From Penelope pileata (lineage: Eukaryota > Chordata > Aves > Galliformes > Cracidae): a stretch of 64,000 nt of DNA. Where the stretch lies: contig WBMW01005313.1 in assembly GCA_013396635.1 (NCBI GenBank), positions 561,238-625,237 on the forward strand, in the 5' to 3' direction. A model generated the notes under the pieces. It saw only the letters and a list, made by a program, of their open reading frames with translations. It did no database searches and was not told the DNA's origin. The position numbers were made by a program, and so were the translations under genes. Positions 1-12,806 of the stretch are shown piece by piece. How positions within the stretch are numbered: the first letter of the stretch is position 1; every line of letters starts with the position of its first letter.

Positions 1-2480
1 TGCGGAGGGCTGAGTAGCTGGATCACCACACTGAAACCGTCAGGTGTGATGGATGCCTCCTGCTCCACCGGCAGCGCAAAGCGTGCTGCTCCGAGTCTGG
101 AAGAAATGTGAACTCTGGCAGCACCAGCAGCATGTGGGCCACAGGTCCTTTCAGCTGAGCAAAATGCGTGGTGTCTTTAATAGAAGTGTGATCAAATCAA
201 GAACAGAAACATCTAAGTGGAACAGGATGTGCTTGTAGCTGCGTTCTCAGAAAAGATAAGTGAAAAATGCTGGTGAAAGGTCTGTCTGGAGGCGGCTGCT
301 CCTCTCACCATCACAATGCTGTGCCACCCAATTCCCTCTGAGCTCAAGGAAAGAGCTCTGATAGCATGTTGCTGGAAAGGAACATAGCCAGACCAAAAAT
401 CCAGCTCCATCACCTCTTCTTAATGCAAGGAAGAAGGTGACCATCAGGACCTCCAGCTCTAACTATCTCAGTCAAATGAGCCACGCTGCCAGGTCTTCAC
501 CTGACACAACCATCCACAGACTCAGCACTGAAACCAACTGCTCTGAGGGCTTTTAGGTGCAACAAGCCAATCCTTCTCGGTCTCCAGGATCAGAGATAAC
601 CAGCACTTAAGCGCCAGCCTACATCTCCTGTACATGAAAGACATTTACTCACCAATAAAAACTTCTGTTGAAGAAATGAAATGCAAGAGGTACAAGGCCT
701 GGAGACTGGAGCATAAAACCCTGTGAAAGTTACCAAGTGTGCACCAGTGCCTTATTACTACTGAATACGCCTTTAGGAGAGCAGCCAGACACCCATCACT
801 GTAACCAGAATTGTTCCACAGTAGATGTTGCTGGTTTTAGGTCTACAGACTCTTTGGCTGAAATACTGCCGCATGATTTTGAGTCACAAATGATGTGATC
901 AAACACGTTTATATAGGCACACAGGGTTGGAGAAGCGTGTGCTTCTCAGATACCAAGTTATCAGCAGCACAGAAACCTTCCTCAGCCTGACCACCATCCG
1001 TTATGCGACAAAGAAGGAAAACTGTTGGAAGAATAAAGCTTGGCTATCAGAAATGTAGCAGACAGTTACTGCGACACTTGCACACTTCCCTTGGAGCAAA
1101 GAAAAAATGTAGCAAAACGCGTCAGTGAAGTCAGGTCCGAGCAGAGCCTCCCAGCAGGAAGGCTGACAGCCTCTGAAGGAGCTCGGCTTGCTGAACGCCT
1201 TTCCTCAGACATTTGCCATGACACGGCAAGAGTCAGTTTGTTTGGGAGGTAGAACAGCACATGCTTTGGGATACCAGAGGGGCTCACTGAGAAGGTGAGA
1301 GCATTAAGGAACGAGCCATGAAAACAAAATGATTTGAACAAGGGCACGCCAGCCACAAGCAGCAGTCTGAGCCAATCGTCCTTCTGGCAGCACTGCCCAT
1401 GGTGCAGAAAGGGCGATAGCAGAGTGCCTTTTCTAATACAGAACTTCAGCACTCGTACACCCAGCCGGGAATCCAGCATCAATTTCATGGATCAGGAACT
1501 GGAAGTTATAGCACAGCAATTTGGGTTTAATGAGAGGCAGAAATTCTGCACTTGAACAGTTCTTGTTTCCCTCACAGCTCATCAGAACGCACACAGATAA
1601 CGGCACCAAGGGCACCTGGGTGTTACACACATCAGCTCTGCCACAGACACGGGATTTCTAGCGTAAAGCAAAACATCGAGACCACAGACACGGTCTCAGA
1701 GCAGTGTCTGAAGGTGACAACACCAAGGTGATACCTAAACAACATCCTCAGTACAACCGCACCCTGTCACTTCCCATCAGCACTGGGGCCGATAATCTCC
1801 CATCTCTGAGCACCATTTAGCTGTTAAGGATTATTGTGCCATTGCGTTATTTACTCGTGTGCCCGGTCTTTAATTGCTCGGTTCTCAGCAACACACGTAC
1901 GTGAAACGCACAGCAATGCAGCAAAGGTATCCGTGACTAAGAGCAAATCGGGATGGTTGAAGACAAGCATCAGCAGAGGAAAATTCCAGTGCTTTGCAAG
2001 CAATCACGTAGATCGCAGGAGCAGCTGTACCCATCGGGGACGGAACCGCTCACTTTTTCCCTCCCCCTGAGCACAGGATTTCTCAGTTGTGGTTACCCCA
2101 ACCAGCACCAGGGAGGTGTTTTGCACCGTTCGGCAGGAACTGATGGAGCTAATGAGCGCAAAGAAGGGCCCCTGGCACGAAGGCAGGGACCAATCGCAGG
2201 CAGACAAATCATTTTTAAATGGATGGCTGCTTCTCCTCAGCACTGCCATGCTCTGTGCGGCGAGCTGCGCACCACATGCAATTGGATCAGTTGGCAGCAG
2301 AGTTACCTGCAGCCCTGTGCTCGTTGCTGCCAGCACCAGCATAGGGCCCTGCTCACCTGGGCACCAGCTCCGCAGAGAGCAGGGGACACACGTCCTGCTC
2401 AGTCGCTTTCCCCACGCTCTCTGGGAGGGACGCATGCCCAGCACTAGGCTCATTCAGCCGAGGGGTGAGCAAAGGCAACT
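1..2480 (-). other. SLC9A7 intron 1 (part), no other gene seen
   Basis: This stretch lies downstream of the SLC9A7 exon 1 splice donor on the minus strand, so it is taken as the start of that gene's first intron. I looked for the next NHE7 exon, which should continue after the MIYG junction, and did not find it. The open frames here (up to 164 codons) have low-complexity or implausible composition and overlap one another in several frames, so I treat them as chance. No transposon or RNA gene was recognised. Confidence 0.6.
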
Positions 2481-2617
2481 GCAGAGGTGCCCCGGTGTGT
2501 GGAGGGTGGCAGCGAGCCCCGGCCGCCTGTGCAACACAGCAGTGCCAGCAGCACCGGGCACACGGCAGCCGAAACGCTGCGTTTCCCACAGCGCAGCGAG
2601 GGCACTTGGGGAGCGCT

Positions 2618-2625
2618 TATAAAAG
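2618..2625 (+). promoter_or_regulatory. TATA-box-like motif at the CpG island edge
   Basis: The plus strand reads TATAAAAG, a strong TATA-box match, at the left edge of the CpG island and about 280 bases inside SLC9A7 intron 1. It faces opposite to SLC9A7. A 7-base perfect inverted repeat (GCCCTGC, 5-base loop, GCAGGGC) follows at 2638-2656, where an initiation site would be expected. It may be chance; an antisense transcript is only a possibility. Confidence 0.25.
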
Positions 2626-2907
2626 CCCTACGGCGATGCCCTGCGCGGTGCAGGGCTTCCGATCGCCCCAAATGCCGCCCAGCGAGGCGGCTCCGCGGGA
2701 CGGAGGGCACAGCGCGCTGCCACGGCCTCCAGGCACGCTGCCGCCAGGACGGGGACGGTCACATCCCCGCACAGGGCACCGGCCGCAGCGGGCTGTGCTT
2801 CCCCTCTCCTCCCGGGGGCGGCATCGCCCCCGCCCCGCCGCCCCCCGCTCCCCCGAGGCGCGGCCGCCGCCCCCGGGCTCGGCACCTGCCGCGGGCCCAG
2901 GCCTCAC

Positions 2908-3073
2908 CGTAGATCATGGCGAGCCCGGTCTCGTGGAGGAAGCGGACGCGGCGGTGCTTGAAGAGCCAGATGGTGAGGATGGTGAGGGTGAGCAGCAGGA
3001 TGAAGGTGAGGAGGCTCACGCTGTCCTGCCGGTGGCTCTCCTCCGCCTCCTGCTCGGTGGCGAGCTCCTCCAT
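2908..3073 (-). CDS. SLC9A7: SLC9A7 (NHE7), first coding exon, 5' partial
   Basis: Sodium/proton exchanger 7 is an organellar Na+(K+)/H+ antiporter of the trans-Golgi network and endosomes. The visible part encodes 55 residues from MEELATEQ, through a very hydrophobic segment rich in Leu, Thr and Ile (about residues 19-38), to the basic KHRRVRF and HETGLAMIY. From my knowledge of the family this is nearly identical to human NHE7 after its N-terminal signal-like segment. The exon ends in a good donor, TACG|GTGAGG, splitting a Gly codon as in mammals. The true start is uncertain. The ATG at 3073 is usable, and the same frame stays open upstream to 3547, but no mammal-like N-terminal hydrophobic segment is seen there and an N at 3118 may hide an indel. 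Another frame has an ATG at 3176. The remaining exons lie beyond the left edge. The gene is head to head with RP2. Confidence 0.93.
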
Positions 3074-3224
3074 GGCGCTGCTGCTGCCGCCGCCCTGCTC
3101 GGCCGCCCGCAGCCCGCNCGGAGCCCGTGTAGGGGCGGCTCTTGGGCCGCGGCCGCCTGTGGGGCCGTCGTGGCATGAGTGGGGCCCGCGGTGCGGTGTC
3201 AGCGCGGCGTGAGGCAGCCACTGG

Positions 3225-3302
3225 CTGGGTGAGGGGGGGCCGGACTGGCTGAGGGACTGACAGACAAACTGAGGGACTGACTGACTGGCTGCGGGACCAG
3301 TG
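3225..3302. repeat. Short degenerate tandem repeat in the SLC9A7 upstream region
   Basis: A run built on ctgagggactgac and ctgactggctg is repeated several times with small changes. It lies at the outer edge of the CpG island, about 150-230 bases upstream of the ATG at 3073, possibly in the 5' UTR or proximal promoter. Confidence 0.6.
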
Positions 3303-6300
3303 CTGGGGTCCGCGTTTGGGGGTTCACACAGGCATGATGCCGCCTTGAAGGTGATTCTCCCAGAGCTCGTCGTGTGTGTGTGCTGGGAGTGAGCTGGGCC
3401 AGAGGCCAGTGCCCTTCGTGCCATCTGCAAGGGGAGCCCTGGGGCTCCATCCTCGTTTTTGAGAGTTCTCCTGCGAACCAGCAGTGGTCTGTAGTGGTCC
3501 TCGTGTGGCATCCCTGCTGGAAGAGTGAGCAGGGAAAGGAAAGTCACTTTTCACAGGCAAGCCAAAATTGGAAGTTTCTCCTTTAACTGCTTATTTAGGG
3601 CTGTCCCCTGCCTGCACGCTGCTGCACAGCCCTTTCTGTGGGTACTCACCGTGGTCTTCCAGAGACTCTCCCAAACTTTCCTCCTCCCGCTATTGAAATC
3701 GGGGTCACTTCTTATCACGTACACTTCTGTTTAGAAGAGCCTTTTTTAGTGACCTTTCAAGGTGACAGCTATGTAAATCCACATTTTTATTTATATATAG
3801 TCCTTTCAAACATGTTATTTATACTGACTCCTCAGCCTTCAAAATCTGGTATAATTATGTGCAATTATCTGCAAATATTTGACTGCACAGCGGTGGAAGT
3901 TTACATTGGTGGTATGCCCTCATCTGTAAGCCTCTTCGAGATGAAAGGCATTAATTTGCCCTGAAGACCTAGCTCTTAAACCTACACGAGCCATGAAAGA
4001 TTACTGCCTCCAGACTGCCTTGTGTTAAATCTCACGTTCAAATTAACATTTCTGGTATAACAAGAGCGTTACACCTCCAAATCCTCAGGACGTGGCAACC
4101 TACAGGCCTCGCAGCAGGCTACAGCTAGGCAGTATGGTGCTAAACACGTGCAGCGCTGATAAAGGTGTAAAATAAAAAGCTGAACGGCCACAGCAGGCTC
4201 TCCTCTGCTTTGTTCTTTATCATGTGCTGCGTCGTGCTGAGCGACGTCTGTCCGTCACTGTAAGGTGGGTCTTCATAAGAAAACAATTTACATCGATGCC
4301 ATAAGTTCACCTACCTCTCAGCTGGGCTACAGTCAGCGTCTTAAGTTGCATTCTGCAAAATCTTCCACCAGTGGTTGATGTTTCACCCTTCAATATCCAT
4401 GCAGTTGGGATGCACTGTCCCTCTCGCTCCCCAGGCAGCAGTAATACTAAGGCAGTTCTTTTAATCCTTCAGTGCAGCAGTCCTATTTTACACTTTTCTT
4501 CTTTCAGCTGCGTTATTTGCGGAAGAAAACATCCATCCATAGTTTGGCACATCAGTGCTACCATGAGCACAACCTCTGCATCTCCGCACCTAGGAGTGTT
4601 TGGACTGCGGCATTGCCCTTGTAGCCTCTGCCCAGGCATCGTAGGGTCACCTCCACTGCAACCAATATACCACTGGGTCCTGTCCCAGAATATTTTTATT
4701 GTGTAAAAAGTTATGTTTGCCAGTGTTGTGCGTAAAATCAGGCACAACTATCCTTACTGTCCTTACCTTACAACACCTCGAGGCACACTCAATCCCTGCA
4801 GTGACGCTGTGGTTACAGCTGTGCTCCTGCCTGCCTGCCCACGCTGATCTGCACTGAACCTTCTTCTTGTTCCCTACAGATGGCACCAGGATGTTACCTG
4901 TACTTAAAGCTCACTGCATACATTGCAAAAATCGTGTTGCTCACTTAGCAAAACTGTCCTTTTGTTCTATCTCTGCTTTCTTCTCTCTTGTCATATTTGT
5001 ATCCAGTCCCAGGCAGATGCTTCAGATCTGCTTGCTGCCTGGGAGACCCAGCTTGAGGCAGAAAGAATGCCATGTGCCTAGGGAGACCCAGGGCAGTGGC
5101 CAGCTGGGATCACAGCAGAGGCATCAAAGTCTTAAAACTAAAGCTGTGAAATGGCACTTTGAGATGGCAAAGATGCACAAAATCCAGTCATTCTTGCATC
5201 TAGGGATGCGGGAAGATTCTGGTATTAACTACAAACAATTTGCACAGAGTGACTCACAGGATTGATTCACATGAGTGCAACCAAAACGCCATAGGTATAG
5301 ATACGGGCCAGCCCACTTTATGCTTTTTGCCAGCCATTCTTCTCTCATTGACAAGTTCAGGCTACCAGAGAAGCACTGTCACGTAGTCCAATCAGCAATT
5401 TTATATATTTCTTTGTTATGTAAGTAATTATTTATGTTTATTCTTAATCCCACTACTGATTAATGTGACGTTAGACAAATGCCAGGTGTTATTTTCACAC
5501 CTTGCTCTGTCTCTGAGCTCTTGGTACTAGTATTGTTCAGCGTTACTCATCTGGAACACTGAAGAACTTCTGCCCTCTTTCCAAACCTTTTCTGTGTTGT
5601 TGTGCAGCTGCTTGGGGTGGCACTTTGTGTTGCTGAAAACAGCGTTTTGAGATTTCCACTGATCTAACATGCTCTTATTGGACTGATTCTGATACAGAAA
5701 TGCCCCACAGTTGCTTGCACTTGTAACGAACTGAAAAATCGAACAAATTCTTCATCTTAACATGCGGTGTCTTTATGCAACCTCCCTTGCACACTCAAAT
5801 TTTCTACCACATTAATCCAGAACACAGAGTCAAGTTGATAAGCATGCAGAATAACCTTGCAGAAGCTAGCACAGCCCTTATCACCATCCTGCCTTTCTCC
5901 TTTCTTCCCATTTAAGCCAAAACCTCCCATCACCATGCTTTCAAAACAGCAGCCCATCAGGAACCTCTTGGCAGCTTCTGGCAGTCGTTGGGCTGAGTTG
6001 CCCCATGGGCTGCCCACCTGTGTCAGCATTAAGACATCTCCACACCCTGGGATCTCAGAAAACGTGCCTTGTTGTTGACCTCTGGTTACAGACAGCTCAG
6101 CGTTCTGCAATAAAATCCTGAAGAACGTGTCATGTTTTGGCTCAAAAAGGAATTTGTTTGAATCTCCATTCTGTTGGAAGTGCTAAAAATTGTGACACAT
6201 TTCTCTATTAGCGCCAGTTTTGCAGAGGTGTTGTGTATCAGAGAAAATGTCAAAACTGCCAATTTTTCATCACGCAAATGCAGAAATCAACATTAGCCAT

Positions 6301-7662
6301 TCCAGGAGACAAAAGTGCAGCTAGAGAAAAGCTCTTCTGTGATATTTGCAAGGTGTGAGAGTTATTTCTTGCTATACAGTCATATCTCACAGCTTTTTAA
6401 GCTTAAAAATTGTCTGAGAGAGATATGACTGGGAATTTTATCCAAAGGAGAGGGCTTTGCCATCTCCCACGTGTCCAAATAGGTTGCTTTCCCCTTCCAG
6501 CTGTTCATGAGATCAGGAAATGCCGTTCTACTAGGAACAAAGCAGGTTTCCCCTTATCCTTCAACGGAAGGGAGCTCATTGCTCTTTGCACGTGCACATC
6601 ACAGTTATCGCTTTCAATGTCACAACTGCGTGAAGTAGCAAAGTGATCACTGGTCTGTTCTCATCACTGCCCATCACATCCCCATAAATATTTAAACAAG
6701 TGCATATCCTACTGCTCAGGGCTCACCCTGTGCCGGAAGAATCAGAAGTAGTTCTGGAGAAGAGCAAGCAAACCGTGTTTGAGGCACACGAACTGAAATT
6801 CGACCTCCTTCCATGCAAAATTAATCTTGTCTAGCCCTACAGAGTGTTGTTTGAACATCAAAGCTGCAAACATGCAAATGGATGCTCTGTCCTGTCAGCT
6901 GTCAGTCGCCACTACTAGGAACACTGGCTACAGAAGGTTTCCTCACTTCTCAAGTGCAAAGGATGAAAGACTGGGAAAGACATGGGTACAGTGCTATGGC
7001 ATTCAAGTTTGGTAAAAAGTATTTATATTCTAGGTTTGCAGGGTTATACCAAATCTTTTGACAAAGCTCTCCTGGAAAAGCTTGCTGTTCTTTTCGTGGT
7101 AGAGGAACAGAATGCCAAAATTACGTTTGATTAAATCTTGATTACACTCAATACACTATGCCTCTAGGCATCACATAGGTTAGGAAGTGAATCTTTGTGA
7201 GTGAAGTTATGCTAAGTATCTTGGCTTCATTTGAATTAGGCAGCTAGACATATGAAATATGCATTAGGCACAGCTAGGCATATGAAAGAAAAAGGATAGA
7301 TCAATTTTAGGAAGCTATACCTGAATGTCTTCATTTTTACTCTTGTTCTGGAAAAAAGTCAGAAACCTAGTTTCTTCTACAAAAAAACAAGTCCTCATAA
7401 TAACATTTGAACCTAAAACATCCACTGAGAAATGTAATTGAGTGATAAATGGGTCAATCTTGCTATACACTGTGCTTTGCACTTTTGGAAGAGCCCTAGC
7501 AGTTTGGTAAGTCTAACTTGCCTGCCCTATTTCCCTGGGCTCTCCTGCTGAAAGTGCTGAATTATTAACAATATACTAATACAGCCAATATGTATGATCC
7601 AAACAATCCAGACAATAAATTAGTTACTAACAGAGTGACAGAATGTCAGTTTACTGGCCAGT
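3250..7662. other. Intergenic, SLC9A7-RP2 (left part)
   Basis: I found no coding exon, RNA gene or clear transposon here. The open frames are short and overlapping. A 10-base word, gggagaccca, is repeated near 5040-5095. This DNA lies between two divergent genes and could contain regulatory sequence, which I cannot identify by eye. Confidence 0.5.
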
Positions 7663-7980
7663 AATCGCAGGATGGCAGAGGCTGTCAGGGCCCTCTGGGT
7701 CCCTCTGGCCCAGCCCCAGCCCCAGCAGGGCCACCCGGAGCAGGGTGCCCAGGCCCATGTCCAGGTGGCTTCTGGAGGTCTCCGAGGAGGAGACCCCACA
7801 GCCTCTGGGCAGCCTGTGCCAGTGCTCTGTCACCCGCACAGCACAGCAGTGCTTCTGGGGTTCAGAGGGAACCTCCTCTGTCCCAGTTTGTGCCCATGGC
7901 CTCTTGTCCTGGCACTGGGCATCACTGGCTCTGTCTTCTTTATGCCTTCCCTTCAGATATTTGTACTCATTGATGAGATT
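7663..7980 (-). mobile_element. CR1 LINE 3' fragment
   Basis: The sequence follows the reverse complement of the CR1 3' region. Recognisable phrases are the GGGCAGCCTGTGCCAGTGC block, then cacagcagtgcttc, ttcagagggaacctcct and catggcctcttgtcctg. It is therefore a 5'-truncated CR1 copy with its sense strand on minus. The terminal repeat end is degraded. The two open frames across it are by-products. Confidence 0.88.
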
Positions 7981-10900
7981 GTTAATGTATGACAAAATGA
8001 GATGAGATTGTCAGTGATGAAATTATGAATGTGTTGTCCAATTTAATATCAATACTTGTATCCAGAGTTTCTGAGATCGGCAAAAGTTTGGCAAAAGTCT
8101 GGCAAAGAAGAGTGGCCCTTGAAGAAGTAAGAAAAATTTCATTGTAAATTTTGATTAGTGTGAAAACTAAACAACTGATTGACTATCATTGATCTCATTT
8201 TACAGGGTTTGACAAATTATGTAGGAAATGTAGAGATGTTTTTCAAAAGGCTATGCAGGTAGCCAGTTCCCCACGGCTTGGGGGAAACCCGAGTCAAAGG
8301 CTGCCAAGCTGAGGTTGGTTCAGAAAAAAGTGCAGAACGAGATCAGGTAATGCCAGTACTGGGAGCTGGTTGTTCTTTTTCAAGAATAAGCGAACTTGAG
8401 CTGGTGAGGAAAGTGCCATTGAGCAAGTTTTAGTGCCCTGGCTAGTAACAATGGGAAGCTCCAAGGGAAAACATGCTGGCTCCAGCAGTTGATCCCTCTC
8501 ACAACAGCTCTGCATCTACCAGATTAATGATTACAGTGGGCCTGGGCCACGTTGTGATGTTTCACAGCTCCCTAAAAGCATGCCTATTTGAGACTTTGCT
8601 GGATAGGGGTGCTGTGGGAAGGAGTGTTTATTTGGTTGGCTGTTAGGCTGCTGGCCAAAAGTAAAGAGGAGAAAGACTCCAAAAAGCTTGAAATCAAAAG
8701 ACAGAGAGCATTTGTTAGCTGTTTCAAGATGCAGCCAGTATTATGTCAAGCTGTATCACCAAGATAGTGAAAATCCAAGGAAATGTATTAGCAGAATAGG
8801 CATCATGGTGGTTAGGTCAGACACAAGTCACTACTTGCACTATTGTAACAAAGAGTTTCATGTTATACTGGATTGCCTTTCCCTGTTTATTTCTTATTCT
8901 AATGCACAGCGTATTTCATTCTATAAAGAAGGCTTTCCATGTGAGTATTATTTGCATATTCCCAGTTCCTCCTCCTTCCTCAGCTCTGTGCTATTCACAA
9001 TGAACAGGCAATAGAAAGGTAGGGTGATTTATTGCGGCACGGCTGTTACACACATGTAAAGCAGGGACATCCACCAGACCAAAGCAGGGTCTGCAAATAG
9101 TCTGCAAATACATCTAGCAAATGTGGAGTATTAGAGCATTTTTTCAAAAGCAGCTTAGATAGTAAGTGCATTGCATGACCTCTAGTGGTATTAAGCCCAA
9201 GGCGCTGTCAAAGTCACACAGCAGTCTGACGCAAGTGGGGAAAAGACACACTTAAGAGAGGCACGACCACGTATGTGGTAGTTTATTCCAATGTGTCCTG
9301 CCTTACTGTCAGGCTTATGCTGGCCCAAACGTTGTCTCACTTCCAGGGTAAGACTGAGAAAAGTGTTTAATTCAGCAGGAATTCCAAACACTCAACAGAG
9401 TAAATGTCTCGCAGTGATAATTTGTTGTCAACTAATTACACGTGGTCATTGATCTTCCCTGCTGTTGTCTTCATGTAGAGAAATAAAGAACCAGCAACAC
9501 CTCTGCAAGAAGGAATGGCAATGAGTACTGGGAGCGAAAGCCCCCAGCGCCTTCTTGCAGCGATTCAGGAAGTTAAGGGGGAGTATCATTTTCTTTTTCA
9601 TTAGCAGAAGAACAATGTTCCATTTCCCTGTTTTTGTGGGTCCTATTCCCTCGAAGAAGAGAAGCAGTCATTACTGACTTCCCCTTTGAGGATCCAAAGC
9701 CCCTACAGCAAAGGAGGCTAGGACTGACTCCCTGCCTGAGATATGGCAGCAGGGAGGGGTAGGACCACTGCTGCCAGAAGAAAGGTATTGGCACAAAGAT
9801 GAGGTGGGAAAGGAAGAAAATATGCCAGCAGAAAACAGTGAACATGGCCAGGAGATTAGGAAACCACCCTCTTGCACAGGACAACTAGGAGATCAGTCTC
9901 TCTGGAGGGAGTAGCTGGCGTGGCCTGACCAGGACAGCAAGCAGACAGAGGGACGCCCCAGGACAGACCAGATACATTCTGTGGAGCTGCTGGGCCAGTT
10001 CCCATGGATTCCCTCCTCATCCATCACATTCTGTAGCCTCTGAGTCACACTGAGCAGGCAGTCAGTTGCCAGCAGCCCCTCAGCAGAAGGCAACGGCTCT
10101 CCCCAGGGCTCTGCCGCAGTGGGGAGAGATGCATGGGTACTTCTGCAACTGCAGTTGCACTTAATGGAAGAGCATTTTCTTTCCTTTGCACTTCAGTTTG
10201 GTTGCACTCAATTCCAGGGTTTGGAGCCTTTCTCTTGTGTATTTCTTTTTCATTCATGACATCTGGCTCTTTTCTTGATGTTTTCTAATTATTTGCTTGT
10301 TGTTTTCTATGATTTGTCGTTTAGTCCTTTGGTGTGTAAATAGCTGTGAAATAGGGAGAGGAACTTGAAAGCAAATTGTTTTAAAAGGAAATCTTTTTGA
10401 ATAGGTGTTGTACAAAATTGATCACAGACCAGTTTAATTAATCCAGAAAATTAACACTGTGTTTGCCTTATCTTACACAACTATTCAAACTCTTTTCATA
10501 TGCCTAAATAAGACTTCCAATGGATTTGTTTCAAGGTATGACACAGGGTTATTTACTCAGCATGTTAGTCTATGTAAATCCTTCATAATGAACAAGTGAC
10601 TGTATTTTAGCCAGTTGTTTGAAGCTCTGTTCTTGCAGTAACGCTTGTGTGATTTGCTCTTTTTCAGATGTAAGCTCTTTCTGGCACAGAATATAGTTTC
10701 ACTTATGTATAGCACCTGTAACATACAGGATACTGCTAGAAACAATCAAAGATAAACAGTTCTGCACAAAAAGTGTGATTCACCGAAAACAATTTCAGAA
10801 GGTCAGCTTTAGACAGGTGAAGTTATGATATCTACGTCTGCACTCCTCACCCTCAGTTTACTTCATAGTCAACAAATTTAAACAGACAGTTGAGATGGGT

Positions 10901-12806
10901 CAGATTAGCCACTCGAAGAAGTGCCTACCCTAGGAGGTGGATTGCCATCCCAAAGTTTTTCTCTGTAGACTTTATTATAACGAGATTGCTTTGGGTGACA
11001 AATTCAGTCTGACTTATGTATCCCACTAGTAGGCCTGGGGCTGAGGAAGCCTACCCACAGCTCCAGTGTGTTTGGTAGCAGAGGACCCCAGGGAGTACTG
11101 CAATCTCCAAAAGAAAGGTGCTTTTAGGTAGTTCACCTATACCAAAAACATGCAACATCTTACGGGTGCACAGCAGAGAGAGATTTTTCCTCATCTGGTT
11201 AAAAACAGAGACAACTAATAGACTGTTTGGCTGGGGACATAGATCCTACTGAATACATCTGAAAAGAAGTAAAGTATGAGTCCCAAAGACAGCCATCCTT
11301 ACTGGACTTCAGTTATTCTTTTATTTATTTGGCCCTGTCTTGATGCCTTTCTCACTTACAAATTTTCACAGGGGTTACTGCAGTTTGAATGAATTCTGGG
11401 AGTCTAGAAAGGGAAAGGCAGACGTTCAGCAAAACAGCCCAGAGGTGAATGAGGAGAGCTGTCACTTGCATTAACTCAAAGACATTTTCCATTTTCTCTT
11501 GCTCATCAGCCAACTGTGCACCAGATTCTCATGGCATGACTGTGCTTCCTTTCCTTTGACCTTTAAGTCAAGACCTATCAGCCTAAACTATATGTAGGCT
11601 ACACAGAGTGTGCATACTCCTGCATATGATAAAAAAAATTGGGATTTTACCTTAGAGTATTAAAATCTATTTTTCTACATACCTGAACGGAGAAGATCTC
11701 TCCACATCAGATTAGTCCAAATTGTACCTCTCTCTCATGAGTGAGTCTGTTTTGCACAAGAACGTATATTTCATTCCCCCCCCAGTTCTCCCCAATTTGA
11801 CTATTTGAGTATATTAATTTCTGTACTGGACTTTTTTCCTCCTTCAGTGTAAACCCAGCTTAGAAACCCAACTTTGAAAACCCGACTTGAAAACCCGAAG
11901 CAAGCCTTTCTAATACGTAAGCAAGCTTTAGAGTTTTAACTCTTCCAATTAATAATTGTTTTGATACTTTCTTTCCACCTGCTGTCTCTGCTGAATCCCT
12001 TGCTATTTTGTGCTATCAACAGTTCAACTGATTTATTCCTCAGAGTCTTACAGTGACGTAGCAGTATTTCCAAAAACAGTGTCTGGAATGTTTATTACAC
12101 ATTCTACTGACAGACAGAAAGGGAAGAAAAGGCAAAGAAGATGGGATCCTGTGTTTGTTGACTTTAACAGCGGGAGCTTTTTTATAGTTAACACTGAATA
12201 TTAAAATGTGTAGCTTAGATCTGATTCACTGGCTCAGCATGGTGCTGATGAAGTTCTGTAAAAATCTTGAACTGATACCCTACAGTGTGTGGAGATTGTT
12301 CAGGGATACAGATCCTGCGTAATTCCCTAAAGTAAATGTAGGCAGAGTCCAGCACAGTCACAGCCCTTGATTATATTTTGCCAGGATTTCACCATGGTTC
12401 CAGCTAAGTGATGTCTTGTACACTTTTGTAGGAGTTCCTGCTTTTCTCACTTTCCACCAGTCTCCCTGGGAACATCAGCCAGCCACTGTTCCCACCCACA
12501 AAGATAATGAGCATGACAGGCTGGCACCATAGATAAAGCCACCCCATAAAATTAACTGCTTGGAACTGGGAGAGCATCGGTAGGCTTTGCAACCATGTAA
12601 AATAAGACTTCAGATAGATAAATTCTGATGAATTATGCAACAGCAAATGAACACGTTTCTACCTCCAGCCAATCGCTTTTGATGGTCTGCCACACCAGCA
12701 TTATGAGGACAGTGTGTACGCCAGGCTTCAGCAATCCCTCTCTACGCAAACAGAATCTCTGTCCTTCTGCAGCTAAAAAGTTAGGTAGGCCCTAAAAAAA
12801 ATAACC
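7981..12806. other. Intergenic, no gene seen
   Basis: AT-rich unique-looking DNA with no recognised exon, RNA or transposon. The only compact structure noted is a perfect 16-base palindrome at 10144-10159. The open frames are all about 100 codons or shorter and have no recognisable family. Confidence 0.5.
10144..10159. other. Perfect 16-base palindrome
   Basis: TGCAACTGCAGTTGCA is a perfect inverted repeat with no spacer, containing a PstI-type CTGCAG core and two CAACTG/CAGTTG E-box-like halves. It could bind a dimeric factor or be chance. Confidence 0.5.

Larger units (their letters stand above)
2480..3250. promoter_or_regulatory. CpG island over the SLC9A7 5' end
   Basis: The base composition changes abruptly to very GC-rich with dense CpG dinucleotides, densest from about 2640 to 3200. 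GC-box-like runs such as cccgccccgcc occur near 2828-2840. It surrounds the first SLC9A7 coding exon, which is usual for a housekeeping-type vertebrate promoter. Transcription of SLC9A7 would start on the right side and run leftwards. A single undetermined base at 3118 lies just 5' of the recognisable coding sequence. Confidence 0.8.

Noticed and set aside
1953..2447. 164-codon plus-strand frame
   Set aside because: Overlapped by similar-length frames on both strands (2004-2453 minus, 2089-2622 plus); no recognisable protein and no splice or promoter support.
2465..3178. 237-codon plus-strand frame over the SLC9A7 exon
   Set aside because: It is the opposite-strand shadow of a CpG island and a real exon. 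Composition is Arg/Pro/Gly/Ala-rich and without a domain.
7643..8005. 120-codon frame plus overlapping frames on both strands
   Set aside because: Explained by the GC-rich CR1 fragment at 7663-7980.
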